A DNA stretch of 64,000 nt from Gammaproteobacteria bacterium (GCA_029861535.1 JAOTZC010000003.1:62001-126000); one strand, 5' to 3'. Counted from the stretch's first letter, positions 9,391 through 19,627 are shown. Translations and numbers: made by a program. The notes: generated by a model not told the origin, from the sequence alone.

Positions 9391-10224
9391 ATGACCCGCA
9401 CTGCAGCTATTCAGATGAACAGTGGATCGGATGTGTCCGCCAATCTGGCGTTGGCAGATCGCCTGCTAAGTGATGCGGCGGCCGATGGTTGTACGCTGGC
9501 GGTCTTGCCTGAAAACTTTGCGTTAATGCCGACGCACGCCAGAGACAAAGCCAACCACGCCGAATGGCCCGGCGATGGTCCGATTCAAACGTTCTTAGCG
9601 GATGCGGCCAAACGTCATGGTCTGTGGATCATTGGCGGCAGCATTCCTCTTACATCACCGGATGAAAAGCGTGTCTACGGCGCCTGCGTCGTCATCAATA
9701 GCGATGGTGATGCGTCAGCAATCTATCGAAAAATTCACTTGTTCGATGTCGATCTGCCCGATTGCGATGAGTCTTATCGCGAATCCAATTCGATGTACCC
9801 GGGGAATGAGACTGCGGTCGTTGACACTCCAATCGGCGTGATCGGCCTGACGATATGTTACGACGTTCGATTTCCCGAACTCTTTCGTGCACTCGTCGAT
9901 CAGGGTGCGACGGTCTTTACGGTTCCCGCGGCGTTTACGGTCGTGACGGGCACGGCGCACTGGCACACGTTGCTTCGCGCACGGGCCATCGAGAATTTGG
10001 CCTGGGTGATTGCGGCAGCGCAATTTGGCACGCATGCTGACGGTCGTCAGACGTTTGGGCATTCATTGATCTGCGATCCCTGGGGCAGAATCCTCACCGA
10101 GCGGGCAGACGGCAATGCCGTGGTTGCGGCGGAAATAGACACCGAAGCGCCACTGCATTTACGACAGGAGTTTCCTGCGCTGATGAATCGGCGCCTTAAT
10201 GAATTGCAAGAGAATGTAACGTGA
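9391..10224 (+). CDS. nitrilase-superfamily amidase, probable deaminated glutathione amidase
   Basis: The catalytic triad of the nitrilase superfamily is present: Glu41 (LPENFALMP), Lys114 ([11 protein letters not shown]) and Cys156 ([15 protein letters not shown]). The Nit1-type motif DVRFPELFR suggests the branch that hydrolyses deaminated glutathione, a metabolite-repair reaction. Substrate assignment is inference from family similarity. The length of 277 residues is normal. The gene sits between yhdP and tldD and its stop overlaps the GTG start of tldD. Confidence 0.88.
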   Translation: MTRTAAIQMNSGSDVSANLALADRLLSDAAADGCTLAVLPENFALMPTHARDKANHAEWPGDGPIQTFLADAAKRHGLWIIGGSIPLTSPDEKRVYGACVVINSDGDASAIYRKIHLFDVDLPDCDESYRESNSMYPGNETAVVDTPIGVIGLTICYDVRFPELFRALVDQGATVFTVPAAFTVVTGTAHWHTLLRARAIENLAWVIAAAQFGTHADGRQTFGHSLICDPWGRILTERADGNAVVAAEIDTEAPLHLRQEFPALMNRRLNELQENVT

Positions 10225-11687
10225 GCAAGACGCTAAACGACGAAACTGCCAGCGGCACGATCGAATCGGTCATGTCGCGCATGCTCGAGCCCGCTGGGCT
10301 CGAGGAGCGACACCTTAACAAGACCTTGGGTGGCATCCTGCAAGGTGGCGTGGACTATGCCGATCTGTATTTCCAAGTCAGCCGCCAGGAAAGCTGGACG
10401 CTTGAGGACAGCATTATTCGTGAGGGAAGCTTTAGCCTCGATCAAGGCGTCGGCGTTCGCGCAATCAGTGGCGAAAAGACCGGCTTCGCGTATTCGGATG
10501 AGTTGATGCTGCCGGCGCTCGAGCATGCAGCGACAGCGGCGCGCGCGATCGCTCGACAAGGTCAGAACAAAGCGCTGCCAGCGTGGCGCCGCGGCGAAGC
10601 AGCGCCACTGTATCCTCTGACTGACCCGACCGCGAGCATCAGCGATGAGCAGAAAACGGCGATGTTGACAGGACTCGAGCAGGCGACTCGCGAACTCGAT
10701 AATAGGGTCGATCAGGTCATCATCAGTTTGTCGAGTAGCCAGGATCTAGTGCTTATCGCCGGATCGGATGGCACATTGGCGGCCGATACTCGACCGCTCG
10801 TGCGTCTCAATGTCAGTGTCATTCTCGAAGACAAGGGCCGTCGCGAGCAGGGTTATTGCGGTGGCGGGGCTCGTGCCGACCTGAGTTACTTTCTCGCGAA
10901 CGATTTGCCGATGGAATACGCGCGCGAGGCCGTAAGGCAGGCGATCGTGCAGCTTGACGCCGTGCCAGCGCCGGCCGGAACGATGCCTGTCGTGCTCGGC
11001 GCCGGCTGGCCCGGTATTTTACTGCATGAGGCTGTCGGTCACGGGCTCGAAGGAGACTTCAATCGCAAGGGCACATCGGCTTTTTCGGGCAAAGTCGGCC
11101 AGCGGGTCGCGTCGTCCATCTGTACCATCGTCGACGATGGCACTATTCCGAATCGCCGTGGCTCGCTTGCCGTCGATGACGAAGGTACGCCGGGCCAGTA
11201 CAACGTGTTGGTCGAGAGAGGCGTTTTGCAGGGTTACATGCAGGACAAGTTGAACTCGAGTCTTATGGGTGTTGCGCCCACCGGCAATGGGCGTCGAGAA
11301 TCTTTCGCGCACGTACCAATGCCGCGTATGACGAACACCTATATGCTCGCAGGGGAGCACGATCGCGAAGAAATCATAAAGTCAGTTGAAAAAGGCTTGT
11401 ATGCACCTAACTTCGGCGGTGGTCAGGTCGATATTACGTCCGGAAAATTTGTGTTTTCCGCAAGCGAGGCTTACCTAATCGAAAAAGGCAAAATTACCGC
11501 ACCGGTCAAAGGCGCGATGTTGATCGGTGACGGCCCCGAGGCGTTAACAAAAATATCGATGGTGGGCACGGACCTGGAGTTGGACAGCGGCGTTGGCACT
11601 TGCGGCAAGGAAGGGCAATCTGTGCCGGTGGGTGTCGGACAGCCCACACTGAGAATCGACGAGTTGACAGTCGGTGGCACGGCTTGA
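10221..11687 (+). CDS. tldD: metalloprotease TldD
   Basis: TldD forms a heterodimer with TldE (PmbA) that cleaves unfolded peptides; in E. coli it matures microcin B17 and degrades the antitoxin CcdA. The zinc motif [11 protein letters not shown] is present. The 488-residue length is typical. The GTG start overlaps the stop of the preceding amidase gene. The partner pmbA lies 4 kb downstream, unlinked, which is usual. Confidence 0.96.
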   Translation: MSKTLNDETASGTIESVMSRMLEPAGLEERHLNKTLGGILQGGVDYADLYFQVSRQESWTLEDSIIREGSFSLDQGVGVRAISGEKTGFAYSDELMLPALEHAATAARAIARQGQNKALPAWRRGEAAPLYPLTDPTASISDEQKTAMLTGLEQATRELDNRVDQVIISLSSSQDLVLIAGSDGTLAADTRPLVRLNVSVILEDKGRREQGYCGGGARADLSYFLANDLPMEYAREAVRQAIVQLDAVPAPAGTMPVVLGAGWPGILLHEAVGHGLEGDFNRKGTSAFSGKVGQRVASSICTIVDDGTIPNRRGSLAVDDEGTPGQYNVLVERGVLQGYMQDKLNSSLMGVAPTGNGRRESFAHVPMPRMTNTYMLAGEHDREEIIKSVEKGLYAPNFGGGQVDITSGKFVFSASEAYLIEKGKITAPVKGAMLIGDGPEALTKISMVGTDLELDSGVGTCGKEGQSVPVGVGQPTLRIDELTVGGTA

Positions 11688-11792
11688 CATAAGCCGCGTA
11701 TTTCCGGTTCACAAACGAGTCCGAGAAATACTTCACATTATTGAATATATCTGTCGAGTAGCCTATCGCGGTCTTGAATAGGAATACGACCG

Positions 11793-11963
11793 ATGGCATT
11801 CGAAAATACAATTACAGAAAAAGACTTGGACAACGCCTCGCAAACTTTCGTGAAAGGATTCCGCGGTGACGGCGATTTTGAGCCCGATCTCGCTGTTGAC
11901 GGGCTATCGGACTCAATAATCTCGCGCATATTGAGGCTGTTCGGTATCGGCCGCACCAAGTAG
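11793..11963 (+). CDS. possible small acidic protein (56 residues)
   Basis: An ATG with an AGGA-type ribosome binding site about 8 nt upstream opens a 56-codon frame ending in TAG. The product begins MAFENTITEKDLDNASQTF, is acidic in the middle and ends with a basic, hydrophobic tail (ISRILRLFGIGRTK). It lies between tldD and a strong rho-independent terminator, so it would be on the tldD transcript. I do not recognise it. An overlapping minus-strand frame exists but looks like a shadow. Coding status is uncertain. Confidence 0.4.
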   Translation: MAFENTITEKDLDNASQTFVKGFRGDGDFEPDLAVDGLSDSIISRILRLFGIGRTK

Positions 11964-12002
11964 ACGCGAGTATATTGCTCATAATCCAGCAGTGCGCCAA
12001 AA

Positions 12003-12019
12003 GTCGCGTTTAATGCGAC
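12003..12019 (+). other. short hairpin upstream of terminator
   Basis: GTCGC and GCGAC are separated by a 7-nt loop, about 20 nt before the terminator at 12040. The two hairpins together could form the 3' end of a transcript or a small RNA. No further support is visible. Confidence 0.3.
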
Positions 12020-12039
12020 GCGAATTTGGACCTTTAGAG

Positions 12040-12063
12040 CCCGGCCCCATGCCGGGTTTTTTT
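12040..12063 (+). terminator. rho-independent terminator after tldD and the small ORF
   Basis: CCCGGC, a five-base loop and GCCGGG are followed by seven T residues. This is a textbook intrinsic terminator on the plus strand. It closes the long upstream transcription unit. It also argues against any gene start upstream of it for the membrane protein that follows. Confidence 0.85.
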
Positions 12064-12138
12064 GCGCCGTTCGACTGGACGCGGGGACGCCGGCAATGGA
12101 AAATGGTGTGCCCCGGGGCTAATAAAAAACCAGAGCAA

Positions 12139-12348
12139 ATGTGGGTCTCGAAACCGATATATGAGGGCTTGCCCTATTTTTACCTAATCGTTGGCGTCGT
12201 GACGTTAGCCGCATCGATGTACGTCAACCATTGGTATTGGCCGACAATTAGTTTTGTAACCGGAATGTTTTGCTTGGTCGCAGGCCTGGTCGTTCTTCTT
12301 AAACGACGCGATGCGCGCATGAAGGTAAAACGCGGGCAGAAGTCTTAG
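12139..12348 (+). CDS. small two-TM membrane protein
   Basis: The frame is open from 11992, but that would run a coding region through the terminator at 12040-12063, so the internal ATG at 12139 is preferred. It gives 69 residues: MWVSKPIYEGLPYFYLIVG, two hydrophobic segments (about residues 10-28 and 36-54) and a basic tail rich in Lys and Arg. The topology suggests a small inner-membrane protein. I do not recognise a family. It is convergent with the ExeA-like gene. Confidence 0.55.
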   Translation: MWVSKPIYEGLPYFYLIVGVVTLAASMYVNHWYWPTISFVTGMFCLVAGLVVLLKRRDARMKVKRGQKS

Positions 12349-12374
12349 TACTTGAAATCCCGAGCCTTGTCGAC

Positions 12375-13598
12375 TCAGTTGCCGACGACCGAAGCCTCGT
12401 CGTCTTCTTGCTCCTCAGACTCATTAACTTGACGCAGGTCTTTGTAGACGAGCTGATGGACTCCTAGCGATACGATGTCGCCATTCTTGAGGCGGTATTT
12501 CTTGATTTGTCTATCGCCAACAAATACTCCGTTGGTGCTGTTGAGGTCTTCAATGACACAGTGGTCCTGGTGACTGACAAGTTGCGCGTGGTGGCGGCTG
12601 ACGAACTTGCTCTTGATATAGATTTCATTGTCCGGCGAGCGACCGATAATGACCCGGCCCGGTGGAAACGACTGTATTGACACCGGTTCACCATTGACGC
12701 GAACTTCGATTTCCGCGACGTGAGAATCGTTGACTGCTGTCGGTGTAATGTTTCTGATCGGTCCAAAAACACCGGATTGGCTTTGGTGTTTTTTCCAGGC
12801 GAGCTCTTTTACGGCCGACTTGATGTCGGCGGTGCTTACACGTTTCTTGCCGTCGGCAAACGCGCACAGCAACGCGGTATCGCACAGCGTGTTTACAAGG
12901 CGTGGAACACCGCCTGCGTATTGATAAATGACCTCGTAACAGTCGTCGGTGAACATCTTTTTCGATGAGCTCCCGGCCACTTCGAGGCGATGCTCGATGT
13001 AAGTCTTCAATTCAGGCTTGTCGAGCGGCCCCAGGTGAAATCTGAGGCGGATGCGCTGCACCAGTTGTTTCAGACTTGGCGACTCGAGCGTATCCCGGAG
13101 CTCCGGTTGACCGGCGAGAATGATCCGCAGCACTTTTTCCTTGTGCGTCTCGATGCCGGATAGCAAACGAATTTCCTCAAGCACTTTTCTTGACAGATTT
13201 TGCGCTTCGTCGACGATTAAGACGACTTTCTTACCATTCGAATATTGCTCAATAAGGAACATATTTAGCATATCAAGCAGTTCGACCTTGCGCTTTTTGA
13301 ATGGTTTGAAACCAAACTCGGTTAGCACGGCCTGCAGGAATTGCGTTGCCGTTAGCTGCGTTTGCGAAATGACCGCGTAGACAATATCGTCCTCGAGCTC
13401 AGTCAAAAACGACTGCAGCAGCGTCGTTTTTCCGGAGCCGATCTCCCCGGTAATCACGACAAAACCGTCGGCGAGCCAGATCGTCGATTCCATGTATGCC
13501 TTGGCGCGAGCGTGCTGTTTGCTCCAATACACGAAGTCGGGGTCCGGCGTCAGCCGGAATGGTTGCTCTTTCAACTTGAAGTGATTCAGGTACGACAT
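12375..13598 (-). CDS. ExeA/GspA-type AAA ATPase fused to an FHA domain
   Basis: Residues 1-270 are an ExeA/MshM-like AAA ATPase: an N-terminal LNHFKLKEQPFRLTPDP signature, Walker A GEIGSGKTT at 51-59, Walker B VVLIVDEAQ and a sensor region. The C-terminal part, about residues 300-385, is a forkhead-associated domain with the diagnostic GRSPDNEI, SRHHAQL and LNSTNGVFVG motifs, which binds phosphothreonine. Classical ExeA instead carries a transmembrane helix and a peptidoglycan-binding domain, both missing here. Genes of this ATPase family often accompany secretion or pilus systems, but none is nearby. The acidic tail ends EEQEDDEASVVGN. Confidence 0.85.
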   Translation of the reverse strand: MSYLNHFKLKEQPFRLTPDPDFVYWSKQHARAKAYMESTIWLADGFVVITGEIGSGKTTLLQSFLTELEDDIVYAVISQTQLTATQFLQAVLTEFGFKPFKKRKVELLDMLNMFLIEQYSNGKKVVLIVDEAQNLSRKVLEEIRLLSGIETHKEKVLRIILAGQPELRDTLESPSLKQLVQRIRLRFHLGPLDKPELKTYIEHRLEVAGSSSKKMFTDDCYEVIYQYAGGVPRLVNTLCDTALLCAFADGKKRVSTADIKSAVKELAWKKHQSQSGVFGPIRNITPTAVNDSHVAEIEVRVNGEPVSIQSFPPGRVIIGRSPDNEIYIKSKFVSRHHAQLVSHQDHCVIEDLNSTNGVFVGDRQIKKYRLKNGDIVSLGVHQLVYKDLRQVNESEEQEDDEASVVGN

Positions 13599-13701
13599 AC
13601 AGCCTTTCGTGCTACCGGATAGTCATTGATTATGTAGTTATTTTCGCGGCGCACAGCCCAGTTTACCTGCTTTTCTAGGCTACTCGCTATGTCGGATGCC
13701 C

Positions 13702-14799
13702 TTAATCCCCAGTCGACTGGGTCACAGTTTTGCAGATTTCGGCAAGGCGATCGTCGCGCTTGGCCGCGGTATCGGCAACAACCGTTATATGACCCAGCTT
13801 ACGGTCTGGGCGTGGCGTCTTGCCATAATCATGCAGCGCGCTGCCAGGGCCGGAAATTTCGCGGATTGCATCGGGAATAGACCCGATCAGGTTCACCATG
13901 CCAGCGTAGCCCCGCGCTGCAGTTGGCCGTGGCGTCCGGCCGGTGATCGTCAGCAAATGATTCGTGAATTGGCTGGTTTCTGCGCCTTCGATCGTCCAGT
14001 GTCCGGAATTGTGCACGCGCGGCGCGTATTCGTTTGCGAGTAGTGAATCATCGACGACGAACAATTCGAGTGCGAGTACGCCGACATAGTCCAGGTGCTT
14101 AAGCAGCCGCTGCATGTAGGTCTCAGCGCGAGCGCTAATTACGTCATTATCCAGCGGCGCACGCGTCGTGCGCAGGATGCCACCGACATGTTCATTACTG
14201 GATAGTGGCCAGATCGCCATTTCGCCACGAGGATTTCTCGCGCCGAGAATCGAAACTTCAAGATCGAAATTGACCCAGGCCTCGGCAATCGCCGCCCGAC
14301 TGTCGAGCGAGCGCCACACATCGTCTAGCTCCGATGCGTCACGAATAACGACTTGTCCTTTGCCGTCGTAACCGAAACGACGCGTCTTGACGACGACCGG
14401 CAGGCCGAATTCGTTGATGGCATTGTCCAGGTCGGCTCTCGTGTCAATCGATTGATAGTCGGGCACCGGTATATCAAGTTCATCAAACAGACGTTTCTCG
14501 CTGAGTCGATCCTGCGCCTTCCTTAGTGCTTTGAGCGGCGGATAGACCGGAACCTTGTCGGTGAGCGATGCAAGCGCCGCAACTGGGACGTTTTCAAACT
14601 CATAGGTGATAACGTCGCAACGCTCGGCAAGCGTCGCCAGGGCATTCTCGTCGTCAAAGGCGGCTCGAATCACCTGACCCGCACTCGCGGCCGGCGGTGA
14701 ATCAGACGGGTCGACGAAGCAACACTCGTAGCCGAGTCCACGCGCCGCAAAGCCCAGCATTTGGCCGAGTTGACCGGCTCCGAGAATGCCAATGCGCAT
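13702..14799 (-). CDS. purK: 5-(carboxyamino)imidazole ribonucleotide synthase
   Basis: PurK is the ATP-grasp enzyme that carboxylates AIR to N5-CAIR with bicarbonate and ATP, in de novo purine synthesis. The N-terminal Rossmann-like motif MRIGILGAGQLGQMLGFAA and the ATP-grasp body (VKTRRFGYDGKGQ, EYAPRVHNSGHWTIEG) are complete. The length of 365 residues is normal. It lies 11 bp after purE on the same strand and is co-transcribed. Confidence 0.97.
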   Translation of the reverse strand: MRIGILGAGQLGQMLGFAARGLGYECCFVDPSDSPPAASAGQVIRAAFDDENALATLAERCDVITYEFENVPVAALASLTDKVPVYPPLKALRKAQDRLSEKRLFDELDIPVPDYQSIDTRADLDNAINEFGLPVVVKTRRFGYDGKGQVVIRDASELDDVWRSLDSRAAIAEAWVNFDLEVSILGARNPRGEMAIWPLSSNEHVGGILRTTRAPLDNDVISARAETYMQRLLKHLDYVGVLALELFVVDDSLLANEYAPRVHNSGHWTIEGAETSQFTNHLLTITGRTPRPTAARGYAGMVNLIGSIPDAIREISGPGSALHDYGKTPRPDRKLGHITVVADTAAKRDDRLAEICKTVTQSTGD

Positions 14800-14810
14800 G
14801 GTTTTTTGGT

Positions 14811-15311
14811 TCAGTCCCGGGGATTCGGGCGAGGGTCTGGGTCGGCCAGAATCCGATCGGTTTGTTCCCGCCGGTAATACTCGAGTGCGCGAGCAAGGTC
14901 GGCATCGTCGTTGGCCAGAATCGCAGCCGCGAGCAATGCGGCGTTGACAGCACCGGCGCGGCCGATCGCCATCGTTCCGACCGGTACGCCGGCGGGCATT
15001 TGTACGATAGACAACAACGAATCCTGTCCACGCAGGGATTTCGACTCCACTGGGACACCAAGCACCGGTAAGCGCGTCTTGGCGGCGGTCATGCCCGGTA
15101 AATGCGCCGCGCCGCCGGCGCCGGCAATGATGACCTTGAGGCCGCGAGCGATCGCCGAGTCGGCGTACTCAAACAGCAGGTCTGGCGTGCGATGTGCCGA
15201 AACGACCTGCACGTCGTGACCGATGCCAAGCGCATCGAGCGTTGTGCTCGCATGTTGCATTGTCTCCCAGTCCGACCGGGAGCCCATGATGATGCCAACT
15301 AAGGTGTTCAT
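14811..15311 (-). CDS. purE: 5-(carboxyamino)imidazole ribonucleotide mutase
   Basis: PurE converts N5-CAIR to CAIR in purine synthesis. The class I signatures [22 protein letters not shown] (catalytic His) and [12 protein letters not shown] are present. The length of 166 residues is typical. It precedes purK and follows darP on the minus strand, so darP-purE-purK may be one unit. Confidence 0.97.
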   Translation of the reverse strand: MNTLVGIIMGSRSDWETMQHASTTLDALGIGHDVQVVSAHRTPDLLFEYADSAIARGLKVIIAGAGGAAHLPGMTAAKTRLPVLGVPVESKSLRGQDSLLSIVQMPAGVPVGTMAIGRAGAVNAALLAAAILANDDADLARALEYYRREQTDRILADPDPRPNPRD

Positions 15312-15320
15312 TCTGAAATT

Positions 15321-15818
15321 CTAACCATCCCGCGACTGTGCGACCAGCGCCGCATGAGTCGCGCGAAAAATTCGTTTCCTAATGTCGCGTTCCACGCGGT
15401 CGCTTTTGGCTTGATCAAGCGCCTCGAGCAATGTCCTCAGATCTGGATTCGAGCCGCCTGTTGCAATGGCAAACGCTTCCAGCGCCTCGACCCCATCGTG
15501 GACCAAACGATCACGCCAGCGCTCTGCGTCGGCAAATATGCGCTTTTGCCGCCGGTCATCCGCCCGCAGCCGCTCCAGCAATGCCTGGATCGGGGCCGGA
15601 TCGACATCGCGCATGAGCTTGCCTATGTACTGCTTCTGGCGCCGGATAGCCTCGTGCGATTTCATTCGCCGGATGTCATTGATCGCGTCCAGGAGCCTGT
15701 CGTTAAGCGTCAGGCCCTGCAACAGTTCGTCGCTTAGGCCGATTAGCTGTTCGCCAAGACGCTGCAACGTCTGCTGCTGACGTTTTAGCTCACTTTTGCT
15801 GGGCTTTGATTCGGTCAC
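15321..15818 (-). CDS. darP: ribosome biogenesis factor DarP (YjgA, DUF615)
   Basis: DarP/YjgA associates with late 50S assembly intermediates in E. coli. The N-terminus (SKSELKRQQQTLQRLGEQLIGLS) and the LLDAINDIRRMKSHEAIRRQKQYIGKLMR block are diagnostic of the family. The length is 165 residues. It is divergent from pmbA with about 50 bp between them, the same neighbour relationship as yjgA-pmbA in E. coli. Confidence 0.93.
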   Translation of the reverse strand: MTESKPSKSELKRQQQTLQRLGEQLIGLSDELLQGLTLNDRLLDAINDIRRMKSHEAIRRQKQYIGKLMRDVDPAPIQALLERLRADDRRQKRIFADAERWRDRLVHDGVEALEAFAIATGGSNPDLRTLLEALDQAKSDRVERDIRKRIFRATHAALVAQSRDG

Positions 15819-15870
15819 CGGCTAAGCTACCGCGCGGACACTATGCAAGACGGCGAGATTAGCAAAACGG

Positions 15871-17241
15871 ATGAATGAAGTGGCGAACAGTAACGCGGTC
15901 GGAGGTGCTCTTGTCGATGCACTGGGACCGAAGGAGCTTGAAGCGTTAATCGCTGAAGCGCTAGATGCGGCGCACCAGCAAGGCGTCGACCAGGCCGAAG
16001 TCGCGGCCAGCCACGATGTCGGCTTGTCAGCGACAGCTCGCTTCGGTGAGGTCGAAAACCTCGAATACACAAACGATCGCGGTATTTGGGTCACCGTATA
16101 CAAAAATTCGCGCAAGGGAAGTGCGAGCACTTCGGACACGACGCCTCCGGCAATTCGAGAGGCGGTCGCGAAAGCATGCTCGTTTGCGGCTTACACGGCC
16201 GAAGACCCGCATTCGGGGCTTGCGGATGCAAAGCTGATGTGCAGCGACTTCATCGATCTCGACCTCGACCATCGCTGGGACATCAACGCGCAACAGGCGA
16301 TTGATATGGCGATCCGCTGCGAAGCGGCCGCTTTGGCGCATGACAAACGAATCAATAATTCAGAGGGAGCCACCGTGTCGACCCATCGTGGCGCGCGAGC
16401 GTATGGCAATACACACGGATTCGTCGGCAGCTTATCGAAGACTAGTCACAGCGCCACTTGTATCGTCCTCGGCGAGCAGGACGGCGATATGCAGCGCGAC
16501 TACTATTACAGCGCCTCGCGTGACTCACAAGAACTTGAAGACCTCGAATTTATTGGACAGACGGCTGCAGAGCGCACAGTTGCGCGTTTAGGTGCCAGAA
16601 AGATTTCAACAACACTTGCGCCAGTCTTATTTACACCGGAACTGGCGCGCGGCTTCATCGGGCATGCGATGAGTGCGATTACTGGCAGCGCTCAGTATCG
16701 GAAGGCGTCGTTTTTGCTAAACGCCGCAGGCGAGCAAGTATTTCCGGAATTTCTGCGCATCGAAGAGCGACCGCATCTACCGAAGGCAATGGCGAGCGCC
16801 GTCTTCGATGCCGAAGGTGTCGCGACTTGGGACCGCGATATCGTTAGCGACGGCATTCTTCGCGGCTATATTTTGAGTAGCTATTCGGCGCGCCGGCTGC
16901 GGTTGGAGACGACGGCCAATGCCGGTGGACCGCAAAACCTGATCGTTTCGAGCAATGCTGACGACCTCGATGCGCTGTTAGTCGAGATGGGCACCGGCCT
17001 GCTGGTCGAGGAATTGATCGGGCACGGCGTCAATGCCGTGACCGGCGATTATTCGCGTGGCGCCGTAGGACATTGGGTCGAAAATGGCAAAAAACAGTAT
17101 CCGGTTCACGAGGTTACAATCGCCGGCAATCTGCGTGATTTATATCGCCGCATCGAACGAATAGGCAATGATCGGGACTTGCGTGGCGGTATTCGTTGCG
17201 GCTCGCTACTCGTTGGCGAAATGACTATTGCCGGGACGTAA
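15871..17241 (+). CDS. pmbA: metalloprotease PmbA (TldE)
   Basis: PmbA/TldE is the partner of TldD in the heterodimeric protease; it lacks the zinc-binding HEXXXH motif, as expected. The 456-residue protein carries the family segments TARFGEVENLEYTNDRGIWVTVY and GLLVEELIGHGVNAVTGDYSRGAVGHWVENG. The ATG at 15871 gives the usual N-terminus. It is divergent from darP and nearly abuts yihY at its 3' end. Confidence 0.95.
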   Translation: MNEVANSNAVGGALVDALGPKELEALIAEALDAAHQQGVDQAEVAASHDVGLSATARFGEVENLEYTNDRGIWVTVYKNSRKGSASTSDTTPPAIREAVAKACSFAAYTAEDPHSGLADAKLMCSDFIDLDLDHRWDINAQQAIDMAIRCEAAALAHDKRINNSEGATVSTHRGARAYGNTHGFVGSLSKTSHSATCIVLGEQDGDMQRDYYYSASRDSQELEDLEFIGQTAAERTVARLGARKISTTLAPVLFTPELARGFIGHAMSAITGSAQYRKASFLLNAAGEQVFPEFLRIEERPHLPKAMASAVFDAEGVATWDRDIVSDGILRGYILSSYSARRLRLETTANAGGPQNLIVSSNADDLDALLVEMGTGLLVEELIGHGVNAVTGDYSRGAVGHWVENGKKQYPVHEVTIAGNLRDLYRRIERIGNDRDLRGGIRCGSLLVGEMTIAGT

Positions 17242-17247
17242 TCGCCG

Positions 17248-18573
17248 CTAGCCGTTTTCATCCAAAATGTCGGCGAGGGTTTTTTCGCCAACCGTTGCCG
17301 CAACCGCAGCGTCGAGTTCTGTGCCAAGCGCTTCGATTTTTGCCGCCCATTTTGGTACTCGGTAAGAGCCTGTTTCGCCTTCAACGCGAACGACTCGTAG
17401 AATATCATTCAATGTGATGCGCGACATTTCACGCCCAGGTTGCAACCGCTCCTTCTCGGTCAACGTCAGTAAGCCAGCGCGTTCCAGGCCTGTCACAAAT
17501 GGCGCGAGTCCGAGCCCTGGTATTTTTAATGCCGCGCTCAGCGAGCTGACCGTAATGCCGTCACGAGGATTTCTAAACTCCCGCCCAACCAAATACATGA
17601 TGTTTAATGTCAATCGCTCGCGCATTGCATTGGATAAACGCGGATCGCGTCGGCCGATGCGCAAATACACTGGGTTTTGGAAATAAAACGCGAGTTGTGC
17701 ACCAATCAGCAGAATAAGCCAGTTTAGGTACAGCCAAATCAGTGCCGTTATCGGGACCGCAAAGCTTGCGTAGATTGCATTATTGCGGGTTGAATCGACG
17801 ACAAATGCGGCGAATAGAACGCCGGTCGTGGCCCAAAGTACACCGCCAGCTACACCGCCGACGAGTGCCGAGCGAATGTGTACGATTGCGTTTGGCATGA
17901 ACCAATAAAGAAACGAGAATAAGCCACAGACGATCAAGTACGGAAACAGCTTTCCGACGGCAACAAACGCTGGGCCAACGATATTGTTTTCCAGCAGGTA
18001 TTCGATAAGCGACACGCTTTGCAATGCGGATATGGATCCGAGCGCAATGGATACAAAAACTGGGCCAATCAATAGTACGAATACGTATTCGACGAACCTT
18101 CGTGAAAAGCTGCGTTTCTTTATCACATACCAGACGTAGTTAAAGCTCTCCTCGGTTTTTTGCACCATCGAGATTGCGGTATAGATGAAAAACGCGAGAC
18201 CAATTCCGCCGAGGACGCGGCCATTCACTTTCTCAACAAGGCCTAGGACATCGTCAGTGTATTCTGTCCCCTTGTCACCGAGAGGCTCCAGAAATCCATG
18301 CAGCTGCTCAGTCACTACCTCGTGAACCCCAAGACCCTTGAGCACCGAAAAACTGAACGCCAGTAACGGAACGACGGAGAGTAGTGTGGTGTAAACGAGA
18401 CTCATCGCGCGCAGTGTCAGTTGTCCCGAGAACACATCGCGCAATACCGCATATAGGTAGCGCAGCACCGTCGCCAGCATACGGCCCGCCGCGCCACGTT
18501 TGACGAGCAGGTCACCCCAGATAAGTGCTTCGAGATTCTCGCGTAGATTGGCGATCATCGGCGCATTGTACAT
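17248..18573 (-). CDS. YihY/BrkB-family inner-membrane protein with C-terminal winged helix
   Basis: The protein has about six transmembrane segments between residues 55 and 295, with the family motifs LRAMSLVYTTLLSVVPLLAFSFSVLKGLG and WLYLNWLILLIGAQLAFYFQNP. The C-terminal 140 residues look like a soluble helix-turn-helix-like domain (DGITVSSLSAALKIPGLGLAPFVTGLERAGLL), which longer family members carry. The 441 residues exceed the 290 of E. coli YihY because of this domain. Function is unknown; the old RNase BN name is not supported. An alternative start is the ATG at 18558. Confidence 0.88.
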   Translation of the reverse strand: MYNAPMIANLRENLEALIWGDLLVKRGAAGRMLATVLRYLYAVLRDVFSGQLTLRAMSLVYTTLLSVVPLLAFSFSVLKGLGVHEVVTEQLHGFLEPLGDKGTEYTDDVLGLVEKVNGRVLGGIGLAFFIYTAISMVQKTEESFNYVWYVIKKRSFSRRFVEYVFVLLIGPVFVSIALGSISALQSVSLIEYLLENNIVGPAFVAVGKLFPYLIVCGLFSFLYWFMPNAIVHIRSALVGGVAGGVLWATTGVLFAAFVVDSTRNNAIYASFAVPITALIWLYLNWLILLIGAQLAFYFQNPVYLRIGRRDPRLSNAMRERLTLNIMYLVGREFRNPRDGITVSSLSAALKIPGLGLAPFVTGLERAGLLTLTEKERLQPGREMSRITLNDILRVVRVEGETGSYRVPKWAAKIEALGTELDAAVAATVGEKTLADILDENG

Positions 18574-18601
18574 GCACGAAATGAAACAAACGGCGCAGGC
18601 G

Positions 18602-19495
18602 TCAGACGCCGGTCAGACGGGTTAAGGCCTCGTTGTATTTCTTGGCTGTCTTTTTCAGGATTTTCCGCGGCAGCCTGGGGCCGGGCGGCGTTTTGTCCCA
18701 ATCCAGTGTATCTAGATAGTCGCGTAAGAATTGTTTGTCGAAGCTCGGTGGACTAATCCCTACTGTGTAGCCCTCGACAGGCCAAAAACGCGATGAGTCT
18801 GGCGTTAGTACTTCGTCGATGAGATGCAAACGCCCTTCGTCATCGAGGCCGAACTCAAATTTCGTGTCCGCAATAATTATGCCGCATTCGAGCGCGTATG
18901 CTGCCGCACGCTCGTAGATTTCGATTGAGACATCACGCACGCGCTTGGCGAGGCGCTCTCCGATGCGGTCAACAACGTCGTCGAAGCTGATGTTTTCGTC
19001 ATGGTCACCGGCTTCAGCCTTACTGGCCGGCGTGAATAAGGTCTCCGGCAGTTTCGACGCCTGCTCGAGGCCCGGCGGCAAGGCGATGCCACTTGTTTGT
19101 CCGCTTTGCTGATAATCGCGCCAGCCGGATCCTATAAGGTATCCGCGAACTACGGCCTCGATCGGCAATGGCTTTAGTCGTTTGACGACGAGCGCGCGCT
19201 TGGCCAAGGAACGATAAATTTCCGGATCATCGATGACATCGTCGACTCTCAGCTCGGTGAGTTGGTTATCGATAATGTCCGCCATCATCCGAAACCAAAA
19301 CAGTGAAATGCTCGTAAGTACCGCACCCTTGCCGGGAATCGGATCAGGCATAACGACGTCATAGGCCGACAGCCTGTCTGTGGTCACGATCAGCAGGTGT
19401 CGCTCGTCGACGCTGTAGATATCCCGTACTTTGCCGCGTCCGATCAACGGCAGATTTGGGATGGACGATTCAAATAGCGCCTCAGCGTCATTCAT
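18602..19495 (-). CDS. purC: phosphoribosylaminoimidazole-succinocarboxamide synthase
   Basis: PurC joins aspartate to CAIR with ATP, forming SAICAR, the step after PurE/PurK. The ATG at 19495 is chosen over the upstream frame opening because it gives [29 protein letters not shown], near the family start. Visible motifs include [44 protein letters not shown] and the [14 protein letters not shown] region. The length of 297 residues matches the long form of the enzyme. It is not linked to purEK. Confidence 0.95.
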   Translation of the reverse strand: MNDAEALFESSIPNLPLIGRGKVRDIYSVDERHLLIVTTDRLSAYDVVMPDPIPGKGAVLTSISLFWFRMMADIIDNQLTELRVDDVIDDPEIYRSLAKRALVVKRLKPLPIEAVVRGYLIGSGWRDYQQSGQTSGIALPPGLEQASKLPETLFTPASKAEAGDHDENISFDDVVDRIGERLAKRVRDVSIEIYERAAAYALECGIIIADTKFEFGLDDEGRLHLIDEVLTPDSSRFWPVEGYTVGISPPSFDKQFLRDYLDTLDWDKTPPGPRLPRKILKKTAKKYNEALTRLTGV

Positions 19496-19627
19496 TGTGG
19501 AATTCTTGGATTTCAGCAGTTGCGGTCGGATCATCGCCGTTTGGCAAAGACGAGGCAAGCGATGGAAATAGGAATACCGTGCGCTAACCGTTAGGATTGA
19601 TGGCTGACCGGATGTCGGGATGCGCGA

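Noticed and set aside
11992-12138. Upstream extension of the small membrane protein (118 residues)
   Set aside because: The extension reads through the strong terminator at 12040-12063, and the extra residues show no membrane or domain character.
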